From: Argopecten irradians
Lineage: Eukaryota > Mollusca > Bivalvia > Pectinida > Pectinidae
Direction: 5' to 3'
Length of the DNA stretch: 64,000 bases
NCBI RefSeq assembly: GCF_041381155.1
Contig: NC_091134.1
Coordinates: 5,136,255 to 5,200,254 of the forward strand
Under the pieces are notes generated by a model that was given only the letters and a program-made list of their open reading frames with translations, made no database searches and had not been told where the DNA came from. Of the stretch, positions 23,401 to 34,310 are shown one piece after another. Every line of letters starts with the position of its first letter. Positions within the stretch are counted from its first letter, which is position 1. Both the position numbers and the translations under genes were made by a program.

Positions 23401-26400
23401 ATGTACCAGGAAGGCGGTAGGTACAACTGTACTATAACAATGCACCAGGAAGGCGGTAGGTACAACTGTACTATAACAATGTACCAGGAAGGCGGTAGGT
23501 ACAACTGTACTATAACAATGTACCAGGAAGGCGGTAGGTACAACTGTACTATAACAATGTACCAGGAAGGCGGTAGGTACAACTGTACTATAACAATGTA
23601 CCAGGAAGGCGGTAGGTACAACTGTACTATAACAATGTACCAGGAAGGCGGTAGGTACAACTGTACTATAACATGTACCAGGAAGGCGGTAGGTACAACT
23701 GTACTATAACAATGTACCAGGAAGGCGGTAGGTACAACTGTACTATAACATGTACCAGGAAGGCGGTAGGTACAACTGTACTATAACATGTACCAGGAAG
23801 GCGGTAGGTACAACTGTACTATAACATGTACCAGGAAGGCGGTAGGTACAACTGTACTATAACATGTACCAGGAAGGCGGTAGGTACAACTGTACTATAA
23901 CAATGTACCAGGAAGGCGGTAGGTACAACTGTACTATAACATGTACCAGGAAGGCGGTAGGTACAACTGTACTATAACAATGTACCAGGAAGGCGGTAGG
24001 TACAACTGTACTATAACATGTACCAGGAAGGCGGTAGGTACAACTGTACTATAACATGTACCAGGAAGGCGGTAGGTACAACTGTACTATACATGTACAG
24101 AAGGCGTAGGTACAACTGTACTATAACATGTACCAGGAAGGCGGTAGGTACAACTGTACTATAACAATGTACCAGGAAGGCGGTAGGTACAACTGTACTA
24201 TAACATGTACCAGGAAGGCGGTAGGTACAACTGTACTATAACATGTACCAGGAAGGCGGTAGGTACAACTGTACTATAACATGTACCAGGAAGGCGGTAG
24301 GTACAACTGTACTATAACATGTACCAGGAAGGCGGTAGGTACAACTGTACTAACATGTACCAGGAAGGCGGTAGGTACAACTGTACTATAACATGTACCA
24401 GGAAGGCGGTAGGTACAACTGTACTATAACATGTACCAGAAGGCGGTAGTACAACTGTACTATAACATGTACCAGGAAGGCGGTAGGTACAACTGTACTA
24501 TAACATGTACCAGGAAGCGGTGTAGGTACAACTGTACTATAACAATGTACCAGGAAGGCGGTAGGTACAACTGTACTATAACAATGTACCACTGTACCAG
24601 GAAGGCGGTAGGTACAACTGTACTATAACATGTACCAGGAAGGCGGTAGGTACAACTGTACTATAACATGTACCAGGAAGGCGGTAGGTACAACTGTACT
24701 ATAACATGTACCAGGAAGGCGGTAGGTACAACTGTACTATAACAATGTACCAGGAAGGCGGTAGGTACAACTGTACTATAACAATGTACCAGGAAGGCGG
24801 TAGGTACAACTGTACTATAACAATGTACCAGGAAGGCGGTAGGTACAACTGTACTATAACAATGTACCAGGAAGGCGGTAGGTACAACTGTACTATAACA
24901 ATGTACCAGGAAGGCGGTAGGTACAACTGTACTATAACAATGTACCAGGAAGGCGGTAGGTACAACTGTACTATAACATGTACCAGGAAGGCGGTAGGTA
25001 CAACTGTACTATAACATGTACCAGGAAGGCGGTAGGTACAACTGTACTATAACATGTACCAGGAAGGCGGTAGGTACAACTGTACTATAACAATGTACCA
25101 GGAAGGCGGTAGGTACAACTGTACTATAACATGTACCAGGAAGGCGGTAGGTACAACTGTACTATAACATGTACCAGGAAGGCGGTAGGTACAACTGTAC
25201 TATAACATGTACCAGGAAGGCGGTAGGTACAACTGTACTATAACAATGTACCAGGAAGGCGGTAGGTACAACTGTACTATAACATGTACCAGGAAGGCGG
25301 TAGGTACAACTGTACTATAAATGTACCAGGAAGGCGGTAGGTACAACTGTACTATAACAATGTACCAGGAAGGCGGAGGTACAACTGTACTATAACAATG
25401 TACCAGGAAGGCGGTAGGTACAACTGTACTATAACATGTACCAGGAAGGCGGTAGGTACAACTGTACTATAACATGTACCAGGAAGGCGGTAGGTACAAC
25501 TGTACTATAACATGTACCAGGAAGGCGGTAGGTACTAACATGTACGTAGTTGTACTATAACATGTACCAGGAAGGCGGTAGGTACAACTGTACTATAACA
25601 TGTACCAGGAAGGCGGTAGGTACAACTGTACTATAAATGTACAGGAAGGCGGTAGTGTACATGTACTATAACATGTACCAGGAAGGCGGTAGTACAACTG
25701 TACTATAACATGTACCAGGAAGGCGGTAGGTACAACTGTACTATAACAATGTACCAGGAAGGCGGTAGGTACAACTGTACTATAACAATGTACCAGGAAG
25801 GCGGTAGGTACAACTGTACTATAACAATGTACCAGGAAGGCGGTAGGTACAACTGTACTATAACAATGTACCAGGAAGGCGGTAGGTACAACTGTACTAT
25901 AACAATGTACCAGGAAGGCGGTAGGTACAACTGTACTATAACAATGTACCAGGAAGGCGGTAGGTACAACTGTACTATAACAATGTACCAGGAAGGCGGT
26001 AGGTACAACTGTACTATAACAATGTACCAGGAAGGCGGTAGGTACAACTGTACTATAACATGTACCAGGAAGGCGGTAGGTACAACTGTACTATAACAAT
26101 GTACCAGGAAGGCGGTAGGTACAACTGTACTATAACATGTACCAGGAAGGCGGTAGGTACAACTGTACTATAACAATGTACCAGGAAGGCGGTAGGTACA
26201 ACTGTACTATAACAATGTACCAGGAAGGCGGTAGGTACAACTGTACTATAACAATGTACCAGGAAGGCGGTAGGTACAACTGTACTATAACATGTACCAG
26301 GAAGGCGGTAGGTACAACTGTACTATAACAATGTACCAGGAAGGCGGTAGGTACAACTGTACTATAACAATGTACCAGGAAGGCGGTAGGTACAACTGTA

Positions 26401-29400
26401 CTATAACAATGTACCAGGAAGGCGGTAGGTACAACTGTACTATAACAATGTACCAGGAAGGCGGTAGGTACAACTGTACTATAACAATGTACCAGGAAGG
26501 CGGTAGGTACAACTGTACTATAACAATGTACCAGGAAGGCGGTAGGTACAACTGTACTATAACAATGTACCAGGAAGGCGGTAGGTACAACTGTACTATA
26601 ACAATGTACCAGGAAGGCGGTAGGTACAACTGTACTATAACAATGTACCAGGAAGGCGGTAGGTACAACTGTACTATAACAATGTACCAGGAAGGCGGTA
26701 GGTACAACTGTACTATAACAATGTACCAGGAAGGCGGTAGGTACAAACTGTACTATAACAATGTACCAGGAAGGCGGTAGGTACAACTGTACTATAACAA
26801 TGTACCAGGAAGGCGGTAGGTACAACTGTACTATAACAATGTACCAGGAAGGCGGTAGGTACAACTGTACTATAACATGTACCAGGAAGGCGGTAGGTAC
26901 AACTGTACTATAACAATGTACCAGGAAGGCGGTAGGTACAACTGTACTATAACATGTACCAGGAAGGCGGTAGGTACAACTGCACTATAACAATGTACCA
27001 GGAAGGCGGTAGGTACAACTGTACTATAACATGTACCAGGAAGGCGGTAGGTACAACTGTATAACATGTACAAAGCGTCAACTGTACTATAACAATGTAC
27101 CAGGAAGGCGGTAGGTACAACTGTACTATAACATGTACCAGGAAGGCGGTAGGTACAACTGTACTATAACAATGTACCAGGAAGGCGGTAGGTACAACTG
27201 TACTATAACATGTACCAGGAAGGCGGTAGGTACAACTGTACTATAACATGTACCAGGAAGGCGGTAGGTACAACTGTACTATAACATGTACCAGGAAGGC
27301 GGTAGGTACAACTGTACTATAACATGTACCAGGAAGGCTGGTAGGTACAACTGTACTATAACATGTACCAGGAAGGCGGTAGTACAACTGTACTATAACA
27401 CATGTACTATACTGTACCAGGAAGGCGTAGGTACAACTGTACTATAACATGTACCAGGAAGGCGTAGGTACAACTGTACTATAACATGTACCAGGAAGGC
27501 GGTAGGTACAACTGTACTATAACATGTACCAGGAAGGCGGAGGTAGTACAACTGTACTACTATAACATGTACCAGGAAGGCGGTAGGCTGTACAACTGTT
27601 ACTAACATGTACCAGGAGCGTGTAACAGGAAGGCGGTAGGTACAACTGTACTATAACATGTACCATGAAGGCGGTAGGTACAACTGTACTATAACAATGT
27701 ACCAGGAAGGCGGTAGGTACAACTGTACTATATCATGTACCAGGGAGGCGGTAGGTACAACTGTACTATAACAATGTACCAGGAAGGCGGTATGTACAAC
27801 TGTACTATAACAATGTACCAGGAAGGCGGAAGGTACAACTGTACTATAACATGTACCAGGAAGGCGGTAGGTACAACTGTACTATAACAATGTACCAGGA
27901 AGGCGGTATGTACAACTGTACTATAACATGTGCTTGATTGTAACACCACAGATTGGTTAGAGCTGCAGTCACCATCGATAGGAATGAATTATTTGACTAA
28001 GTCCAGTAAAGCATTTACGTAAAGCCCACTTACACGTTACATTGACCTGTCGATTTACGCGAAATACTTCGTCGAGGTGAATATATGGCATTCGCAACAT
28101 GAGATGTTGATTCTATTAACTATTCTGTTCTTGCTGATTTAAAGAACAGCGTTTGGCAGTTTTTGGACGTCGGAATTTTCAGCGTTTTCTGAATTTAATA
28201 TATTATCCACCACCAAACCATGGCAGTTTTGTGGCCGCTGGACACTTGTATTGTTTTCTTGCGTCTTGAAATAAATGCATTATGTAAACATTTAACACGG
28301 TGTAGAACAAACAATCTGTACATGTTCACTCTTTTGTTTTACCTCCAGGTAACCTCGTCGTTGACCTTTGTGCGTTTCGAGATGCCCGGATAATGAAACT
28401 GCTATACATAAAAGACCTTCTAAAAGAGTCTTTCCAGGACACCAAATCATGTGAGGAAGTGAAAACATGCCGTCTCCGGCGATATGTTCTCCCACTTAAT
28501 GTTTCAGAGTCGGTAAGTCTTAATGTCATCTATGTTTGAACAAGGAAAAAATCTGTTGATAACTTTTGTGATATTTATGATGTTTGACATGAGCATTCTG
28601 TTGAAGTCATGTTATGCTGTTTTTGTCTAGAAACGATGTTAAAAGATTTTAAATTTTTTTTATATCAAAGACACATTAGAAAAAATACAGAAATAATCGT
28701 CAGAGAGTTCGTCAAATTATTGGATATTTCTCTGATGTTTTTACAGACCCCACTAAATGAGGATCTGGTGAACATCACTGGATGTAGAGCTACCGCTGTC
28801 CGAAGGAATGAGAAAAACATTTTCCTTACTAGCGAGCAGATGTTCAACGAAGGTAATGATAACATGATGCTGCACTATATATATTGTACATAATGAAATG
28901 CTACAAATATACGGTAAACAGAACTGTCTTTGCCAGTTATAACACCTTTTAGATGATTCCTCGACAGAGCAACACAAACAATCTACACATTAAACTTGAA
29001 TTGACCTCCCTAAGGCTGGATATCATGTATAAACAGCTATTGACATTTAAGGATGACCTCTTTGTATGCGATTGTATTTGGGAAGTACGGTATGTTTGTA
29101 CTGTGTCTACATATACTAATGGAAATCTTGTCACTGATAAAGTGCGTTCTAACTGAAGTGTACTACCAAAGACACCAATCAATAAAACTTACTCAGTCAC
29201 ATTATATATACTAATACCGGTAAACCTGTTGTCCTGCTTCCTTTATGATGAACCCGAATACCAAGTATGAGCAGAAACTCCTACTATTATAAACTATTAC
29301 TTGTATCGACCAGGGGACATAACTCAGATGGCTTTATCACAGGAACGAGTGCTCAAATCGAGGCCAAAATTGAGGCGTCAAGTTAGACACGGTTAGGAAA

Positions 29401-30545
29401 TAGGCAAAAGATAAAATACCAAATTTAGTCGCCTTTTAACGAATCCTAATTTTCTACCAGCAGGATGTTTTAGTAATTATTAGTTCTATTCTACGCTTGA
29501 GATTGTCTTATCTTTCGATAATGAAACTTGTCTTGGGCCAAAGCAGTATATATTATTATATTACACACGGCTCGTATTTTAGCATACAATTATTTTTACA
29601 GGATTTGAATTTCCACAAATCAACTACGGCAAATTAAATGGAAAGAAGTACCGCTATTTATATGGATACAGTGTATTTAAATCTGGCCAACAGGCGGTAA
29701 GTTCAACTAAATAACGATACTCCTAAAGTCCCAGAATTATCCGTCAAAAAGTGTCACAATGGAATATACACTATTAACTCAGTGTGGCTTTGGTGTATGA
29801 TTATCAGTGTCCCAGAAAATGATATAAAAACTACTCCATTAAAGATGCTAATTGTTATTCCATCAGTGCATTAAAACCGCTTTTCATTATTTCAAATGCT
29901 GTTTGTTAATCAAAGTAATAATCAAGAAAATTTTGTTAGTCAGGTTTTTTTTTGTCAATTTTAAAATAGCTGGTGAAAATCGACATGCAGACCAAAGAGA
30001 CTAAGTCTTGGTTTGACGGAACCAGTCATCCTTCAGAACCCATATTTGTCCCGCGCCCCGAGAGTACAGAGGAGGACGATGGTGAGATTTTCTTTATTTC
30101 GATAAAGATGTTTCAATTGTTGACAATTTGCATATTATGCTTTATATCTTTTAAATATATTGCTTTTTTAATTTTCTATCAGAAACTATTTATTTCTAGC
30201 ACATCGATCTTATTCTTGACCTAATATTACATATACAAGCAAAAAGAAAAGAAAAAAATGTTTGATGAAGTTTATTTAAGCGAAAATATATTTTCTATGA
30301 ATTTTATAGAAACATTTTAAATACGTTTATATATAAAGATATTTTAAATTTCAGTAAATTATCAAATAATATTCTTTTGTGACAATTTTTCAGGAGTGAT
30401 ATTGTCCGCTATTAATTCGAATGTGGAGGGAAAGTATGCTTACTTGTTAGTTCTGGACGCTAAGACATTCACAGAGTGTGCGCGAGTGGAGTTTCCGGAC
30501 ATCCGGTTTCTGCGGGATTTGCATGGTCTCTTCAGACCACATTAA
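20372..30545 (+). CDS. Beta-carotene oxygenase-like protein (carotenoid cleavage dioxygenase family), gene span
   Basis: Eleven exons join without phase conflict to 1551 bases, giving 516 residues, the usual length for BCO1/BCO2/NinaB/RPE65. Exons: 20372-20432, 20861-21122, 21650-21785, 21909-22047, 22348-22559, 22958-23069, 28349-28512, 28747-28852, 29602-29696, 29970-30081, 30394-30545. Family marks include LRNGPG-type YRNGPGMYEVGE (about 32-43), HWFDG (48-52), the metazoan PDPCK motif, and His at the four non-haem iron positions: AHAH (168/170), SYYHSF (226), FFHHAN (299/300) and DLHGLF (510). The family oxidatively cleaves carotenoid double bonds in the cytosol or mitochondrion; centric or eccentric cleavage cannot be told from sequence. 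BCO-like genes are linked to tissue carotenoid content in scallops. Intron 6 (about 5.3 kb) is almost entirely a minisatellite built from the exon 6 donor. A polyadenylation signal AATAAA is at 30986-30991. Confidence 0.93.
20861..21122 (+). CDS. BCO-like gene, exon 2 (family N-terminal signature)
   Basis: Encodes CLPEWLSGSLYRNGPGMYEV, HWFDGMA and PDPCKKIYEK, all conserved in animal carotenoid oxygenases. Acceptor ACCAAAG is poor in pyrimidines; donor GTAAGT. Enters in phase 1 and leaves in phase 2. Confidence 0.93.
21650..21785 (+). CDS. BCO-like gene, exon 3
   Basis: Acceptor TATAACAG, donor GTAGGT. Encodes INTYYIPKTDNTSVTVWPLG and FVSSETSVSNEVDPDTLET, the beta-propeller blades around the conserved E-T-(N/S) motif of the family. 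Leaves in phase 0. Confidence 0.92.
21909..22047 (+). CDS. BCO-like gene, exon 4 (first iron-ligand His)
   Basis: Acceptor TTTTATAG, donor GTTAGT. Encodes LDAAAAHAHWETDGTVHFIG, matching the family T(S/A)HPH-x-D/E-x-G block that supplies the first metal-binding His. Leaves in phase 1. Confidence 0.92.
22348..22559 (+). CDS. BCO-like gene, exon 5 (second iron-ligand His)
   Basis: Acceptor GTATAG, donor GTCAGT. Encodes PSYYHSFAMTEDYYVFIEQP, the most conserved block of animal carotenoid oxygenases. His226 is the second iron ligand. Leaves in phase 0. Confidence 0.95.
22958..23069 (+). CDS. BCO-like gene, exon 6 (third iron-ligand His); founder of the repeat array
   Basis: Acceptor GGTTTCAG. Encodes HIVDRHTGREVNTDFAYHTD and FFFHHANMYQEGG with His299/300. 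The family continues directly into G-x-(L/I)VVD, which is exon 7, so the ancestral exon ends at the first donor, GTAGGT at 23070. The frame remains open for about three more repeat units, so the second or third donor could be used in frame, each adding 13 residues. Confidence 0.9.
23051..27931 (+). repeat. Exon-boundary minisatellite, 39/38-bp unit with splice donor, about 125 copies
   Basis: The unit is AATGTACCAGGAAGGCG (end of exon 6), then GTAGGT (donor), then ACAACTGTACTATAAC (intron start). The 39-bp form keeps frame (MYQEGGRYNCTIT); the 38-bp form lacks one A in AACAATG. Blocks of pure 39-mers (about 23.2-23.65, 24.7-24.97, 25.7-26.05 and 26.14-26.86 kb) alternate with 38-mer blocks. 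Near 24.09, 25.54-25.69, 27.06 and 27.39-27.64 kb units are scrambled, which may be real or consensus error. Each unit also has the palindrome GTACAACTGTAC and a branch-point-like TACTATAAC. The array fills most of intron 6. Confidence 0.97.
27932..28348 (+). other. 3' part of BCO-like intron 6
   Basis: Unique sequence between the array and exon 7, ending in the pyrimidine-rich acceptor TTTTGTTTTACCTCCAG. No feature other than the acceptor is seen. Confidence 0.6.
28349..28512 (+). CDS. BCO-like gene, exon 7
   Basis: Encodes NLVVDLCAFRDARIMKLLYI and KDLLKESFQDTK, equivalent to the family block after HHxNxYEExG. Phase 1 entry proves that it joins to an array donor of the form GGC-G|GT. Donor GTAAGT, phase 0. 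Confidence 0.92.
28747..28852 (+). CDS. BCO-like gene, exon 8
   Basis: Acceptor TTTTTACAG, donor GTAATG. Encodes TPLNEDLVNITGCRATAVRR and a polar run to FLTSEQMFNEG. Conserved in position with the variable loop of the family. Leaves in phase 1. Confidence 0.88.
29280..29490 (-). mobile_element. Diverged SINE-like repeat copy in a BCO-like intron
   Basis: The reverse complement contains AAAAGGCGACTAAATTTGGT, ATTTTGGCCTCGATTTGAGC, CCTGTGA and GTCCCCTGG, in the same order as 31730-31885. It is an older copy lacking the 3' part. Confidence 0.6.
29602..29696 (+). CDS. BCO-like gene, exon 9
   Basis: Acceptor TTTTTACAG, donor GTAAGT. Encodes GFEFPQINYGKLNGKKYRYL, the family (L/F)E-x-P-x-INY-x(5)-YRY block. 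Leaves in phase 0. Confidence 0.93.
29970..30081 (+). CDS. BCO-like gene, exon 10
   Basis: Acceptor AAAATAG, donor GTGAGA. Encodes LVKIDMQTKETKSWFDGTSH and PSEPIFVPRPESTEEDDG, the family P-x-EP-x-FVPRP-x(4)-EDDG motif. Leaves in phase 1. Confidence 0.95.
30394..30545 (+). CDS. BCO-like gene, exon 11 (fourth iron-ligand His, stop)
   Basis: Acceptor TTTTTCAG. Encodes GVILSAINSNVEGKYAYLLV and FLRDLHGLFRPH, ending TAA at 30543-30545. His510 in DLHGLF is the fourth iron ligand. The tail after the motif is only a few residues, as in RPE65 and many invertebrate members. Confidence 0.95.
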
Positions 30546-30985
30546 CATGAGTGGCATATGGTTTTAATGTTTGCAAAGGATAAAGGGATTTTTGGTAGTA
30601 AATCTCATTAACTGAAAGCTTTTTTGAAACTGTTGACACTAGGATACACAATAATTCAATATAATTTATTACATGTATGTGTATGTCACCATCTCGTGCC
30701 GGAAGATGTACTTATAGGAAACTGTCTATGGTATAAATATTTTTAATCGAGTTTACTGGTTGTACTTTGTATTCCATTATGTGAATGATTCACTTTTGTG
30801 TCGGATGAGGTTTTATATACCAAAGGATTGTGTTCTGTATATTATAGTTGATTTAGTGTTTATTGTCTGCATCTGCGCAATCCTTTTCCTTTTACATGAT
30901 TATGATTCATTTGTCAAATTAAAACATTACATAAGGTAAATCCTGTATCTGTTATGTGTTCTCATATTGTGTTTGCATGTGCAAC

Positions 30986-30991
30986 AATAAA
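30986..30991 (+). terminator. Polyadenylation signal of the BCO-like gene
   Basis: AATAAA about 440 bp after the stop codon, followed by T-rich sequence. No competing canonical hexamer is obvious between the stop and this site. Confidence 0.6.
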
Positions 30992-31679
30992 ATTTTGTTT
31001 CAAAACCTTTTCTTTGTAAAATGTAGCTGTTGCTTCTTCTGCCTCAAAAACATGGGAAAATCAGGAGCTTCATGAACTCTTTAGAAAATCCTTCACGATC
31101 TTAGTTTTGTCTTTTATTAAATGATAATTTTTCATTTTTGAAAAAAATATGAATGATACGAACTTATGTGTCATGTGTTTAGTTCTTTTAGAAATAAACG
31201 AAATCAGCTAAATAAGGTACTATGTGATATCTCGAACATTCAAAATCGAATTTGCGAAGAAAATTAGTACACATGCATGTTTACTGAATGTACACGGTGG
31301 CAGATCTACGTAATTGTTCATACTTTAATGTAAACTATCCGTATGCTTGTGTGTTAGTAGTCAAAGACTCCATATCTCAATGCCTTAAGAGACGATTTCT
31401 CTATAACTATTGCAAAACGCCCCAAACAAAACTACTTACAATTATACTATAAGCATTGTTTTCATCCAAACAGTTATCGGGTTTTGAAAGGCGACGGGAA
31501 TATGTCAGCTGTTCAAATATCAATGATTAAACAGAATTTAATGGTAGAACAATACAACTGGCGGATACCCAGTTATTGATCGATGATACCTATTGAATCC
31601 TTGGTATCTGTTGATCTCAGCCCACATGACCGTACCACACATGCATTATTGGGCGAAATATGTTGTAATACAAGTCAAA

Positions 31680-32205
31680 AGCCCTGCAGATAGGGCGTTA
31701 GAATTGTACCTGCTGCCCTACTGCATGATCGTAAAAGGCGACTAAATTTAGTATCTTATCTTTTCTCTTCTTCCTAACTGACTTCATGTTTCCTAATGCC
31801 ACCCTTGGCACCGCCTCACTTTTGGCCTTGAGTTTAGCGTTCGCCCCTGTGAGGAAGGCTCTGGGTTCTGTTCCCTGGCTGAGACACACCAAAGTCTATA
31901 AAAGTGGTAGTTTCTGCTCCTGCTTAGCGCTCAGCAAACAGGGAGTGGGACGACTGGTTCGCCCGTTGTTAGTATAATGTGACCGGGTGGGGTGTGTTGC
32001 TTGGTGTCTTCGGCGGCTTGTTTCAGTGATATAGCACTATAAAAAGGGCAACAGTTCCACTATACAAGAAGACACAACATGAATATACCACAGTCTCCCA
32101 AAACACACACCTAGCACATAATACACGCAACACACCGCATACATAGGAGACCGTCCTTACATTACCATAGCTGTTAATAGGACGTTAATAAATCAAACAA
32201 ACGAC
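31680..32205 (+). mobile_element. Non-autonomous SINE-like element, longest copy (about 525 bp)
   Basis: Its parts recur elsewhere in the window: the 5' half at 29280-29490 (minus), and the 3' half at 8385-8640, 43577-43830 and 62640-62750. The 3' end AGCTGTTAATAGGACGTTAA followed by TAAATCAAACAAACGA matches the tail of the tRNA-derived SINE at 37555-37790. Open frames inside it on both strands carry no domain. No terminal inverted repeats are seen, and the tail-sharing favours a SINE mobilised by a LINE not present here. Confidence 0.65.
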
Positions 32206-33660
32206 TCTCCTTTATCACACAATTATAAATTAAAAGAGGAGCATTCAATTTAATGCCTTAATTTTCTTTGCTTCCACACTAAATCTAATCTTCTTTCTAA
32301 TTGGCTGATGTTTTTCATATTAATGGCCACATCAATTTGAAAAATAGTTCTTCGGGAGTTTTTTTGGGAAAAGTGGGTCGAGAGGTATCAAAAATTAGAA
32401 TATGATGTATGCAAACATAAACACAGGGCCAAATCCATTACATTTGTGTTTTACGTACATGCCGGTCGACGCATGGTATGTTTTGAGAGTCATAAGAAAA
32501 GATATAAAGAATATCTTTGGCCTCTATGCTATTGGCTTGTCTGAAGACAAAATTTTGTCTGAACAATGTTGTACAAATTCATGTGCAAAGATTTAAAGAG
32601 ACCGAGATAAAAATTTTTTTATTGATATCAGATTCAAAAATTAGAAATACATGTAACAATAAAACCTGACTACCATGCCTTGGAATCAAAAACATATTTA
32701 TGCTATAAATCAAAAGTGTTGAAACTTTTGAATTCTACTAAAAATCTGTATGAAAAACATAAATATTGTTGATCCGCAATATTGGGGACCTGTAATATTT
32801 TGGCACAATCAATAGACCAAAAGATTTACATTAAAAAAAAGTACGCAAATGTAAAAATCGGAATGTTTTAGAGAATTACACAAAAACAAATGTAAATATA
32901 TTAAGACGAACTCTATGAATCTGATACTCAGATTGTCACAAAAACTTAAACGTTACTCCTCTGTTGGGGGTTTTGAAGCATGTAATTTTACGTCTGCCCC
33001 ATCGATCATTTGCCTTTATAGAATCGAACAAAATTTTAAACGTCTATTCACTCGGACATTTTGTTACAGTACAGGGAACAACATCGCCATCAAAAGTTCT
33101 CACAGTTGTACCATAAACATGCGCATTTTTCATTTATTTTTTCTTAATCTGGTTCCATTTTGACCTTATATTTTCATTTTTCTCCATCCCATTTTTCTAC
33201 CAGTTCATGAGCTCAAGCGATTGGGATTTCTAAAGCACAAACCAGAAATGGGAAGGAAAAATCGAACTTTCGTTATTCAGATTTCCGAGCGGCTGAAATA
33301 GGGGCTTTTGAAAACTTTTGAATTTTAGGGGCGGGAAATCACGAAGATTTAGGTTTCAAATTGGTGTGGCCTAATAAGAGAAAAAACAAATCGTCACAAT
33401 AGAGACAGTGATTGGTTTAGAAAAAAAAATCAATCTCGCGATAATTCAACGCAATCATAAATTCAAATATATTCTATTTTATCAATAAGTCTAAAAAATC
33501 AATCGAGGAAAGTAAATTACAATCTCTTGCGTGACTCCGCAATCTCTTGCGTGACTCCGCAAGGGGTTTTCTATATTCCCTGTACATTGATATTACCAAT
33601 AGTGAACTCTAATACTGATTAATGTAATTTATATCTCAAACTTTGCTGATATTTCCTAGT
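32206..33660. other. Intergenic DNA, no supported gene
   Basis: AT-rich, with short open frames lacking domains. A perfect 20-bp direct duplication, CAATCTCTTGCGTGACTCCG, is at about 33521-33560. Confidence 0.5.
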
Positions 33661-34144
33661 TTTCTCAAGTCGTCTCGGATGGTGAACATTTAGCATCACT
33701 AACAAGTCCTACAAGATGGAACAGCTGTACCATGTCTCTAGCACGGATCATTGACGAGGCCTTGATGGAGACAAATATGCATGATGCATTTCTTGCTATT
33801 TATCCCCTTTCATTTCACTGTAAATTTTGTAAATGTATGTTTTGTTAAATATTTGAGGACAATAACGACATTAGTAGCAACTAAATGTGTGAGATCCATA
33901 GATAGTCCTTTCATTTCAATAAATAACGACTGTTATCAGATGATACTGTTGGTAAAATCTTCTTAAAGTGGTCTTGTAATAGCAGTAATATATCATGATG
34001 ATTTATGACATGTATACAAAAAATAGAATAATTTCATGATTGACTTATCCAGATGAAAGAAGAACCTAATTGTAGTCATACCCTGTTACCAACAGCCCAG
34101 GACAGATGTGATTTAATTTCATTATTTCCTTTATCTTAAAAAAT

Positions 34145-34310
34145 GCAATGTTTCCCTTATGCCGCGGTTGCTACGGAATTGTTAGCTTTTACCGCAGTAG
34201 GGAAAGACAACTCGTCAGCGCTTGACAATGACGTTACGTCATTAATACATTCTGCGCACAAGGTCGACGACGTCTGAATTTGTGACGCATTACGACACTC
34301 TGTGATTATG
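34145..34310 (-). repeat. Second copy of the 7070-7230 dispersed repeat
   Basis: The reverse complement aligns by eye with 7070-7230: GCGCC at the start, GACGTCGTC, ACGTCATTGTC, GTCTTTCCCTA and GTAGCAACCGCGG. The hairpin head of the other copy is not obvious here. Confidence 0.5.

Noticed and set aside
23163-23660. Long minus-strand open frames of repeated VQLYLPPSWYI-type peptide as protein genes
   Set aside because: They exist only because a 39-bp unit without stops is repeated. They lie antisense to a carotenoid oxygenase intron and have no start context or domain.
23051-27931. CRISPR array
   Set aside because: The 39/38-bp units are directly adjacent with no unique spacers and derive from an exon boundary. 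The genome is eukaryotic.
31698-31977. Overlapping plus and minus open frames as genes
   Set aside because: They lie inside a dispersed SINE-like element found in several copies in the window.
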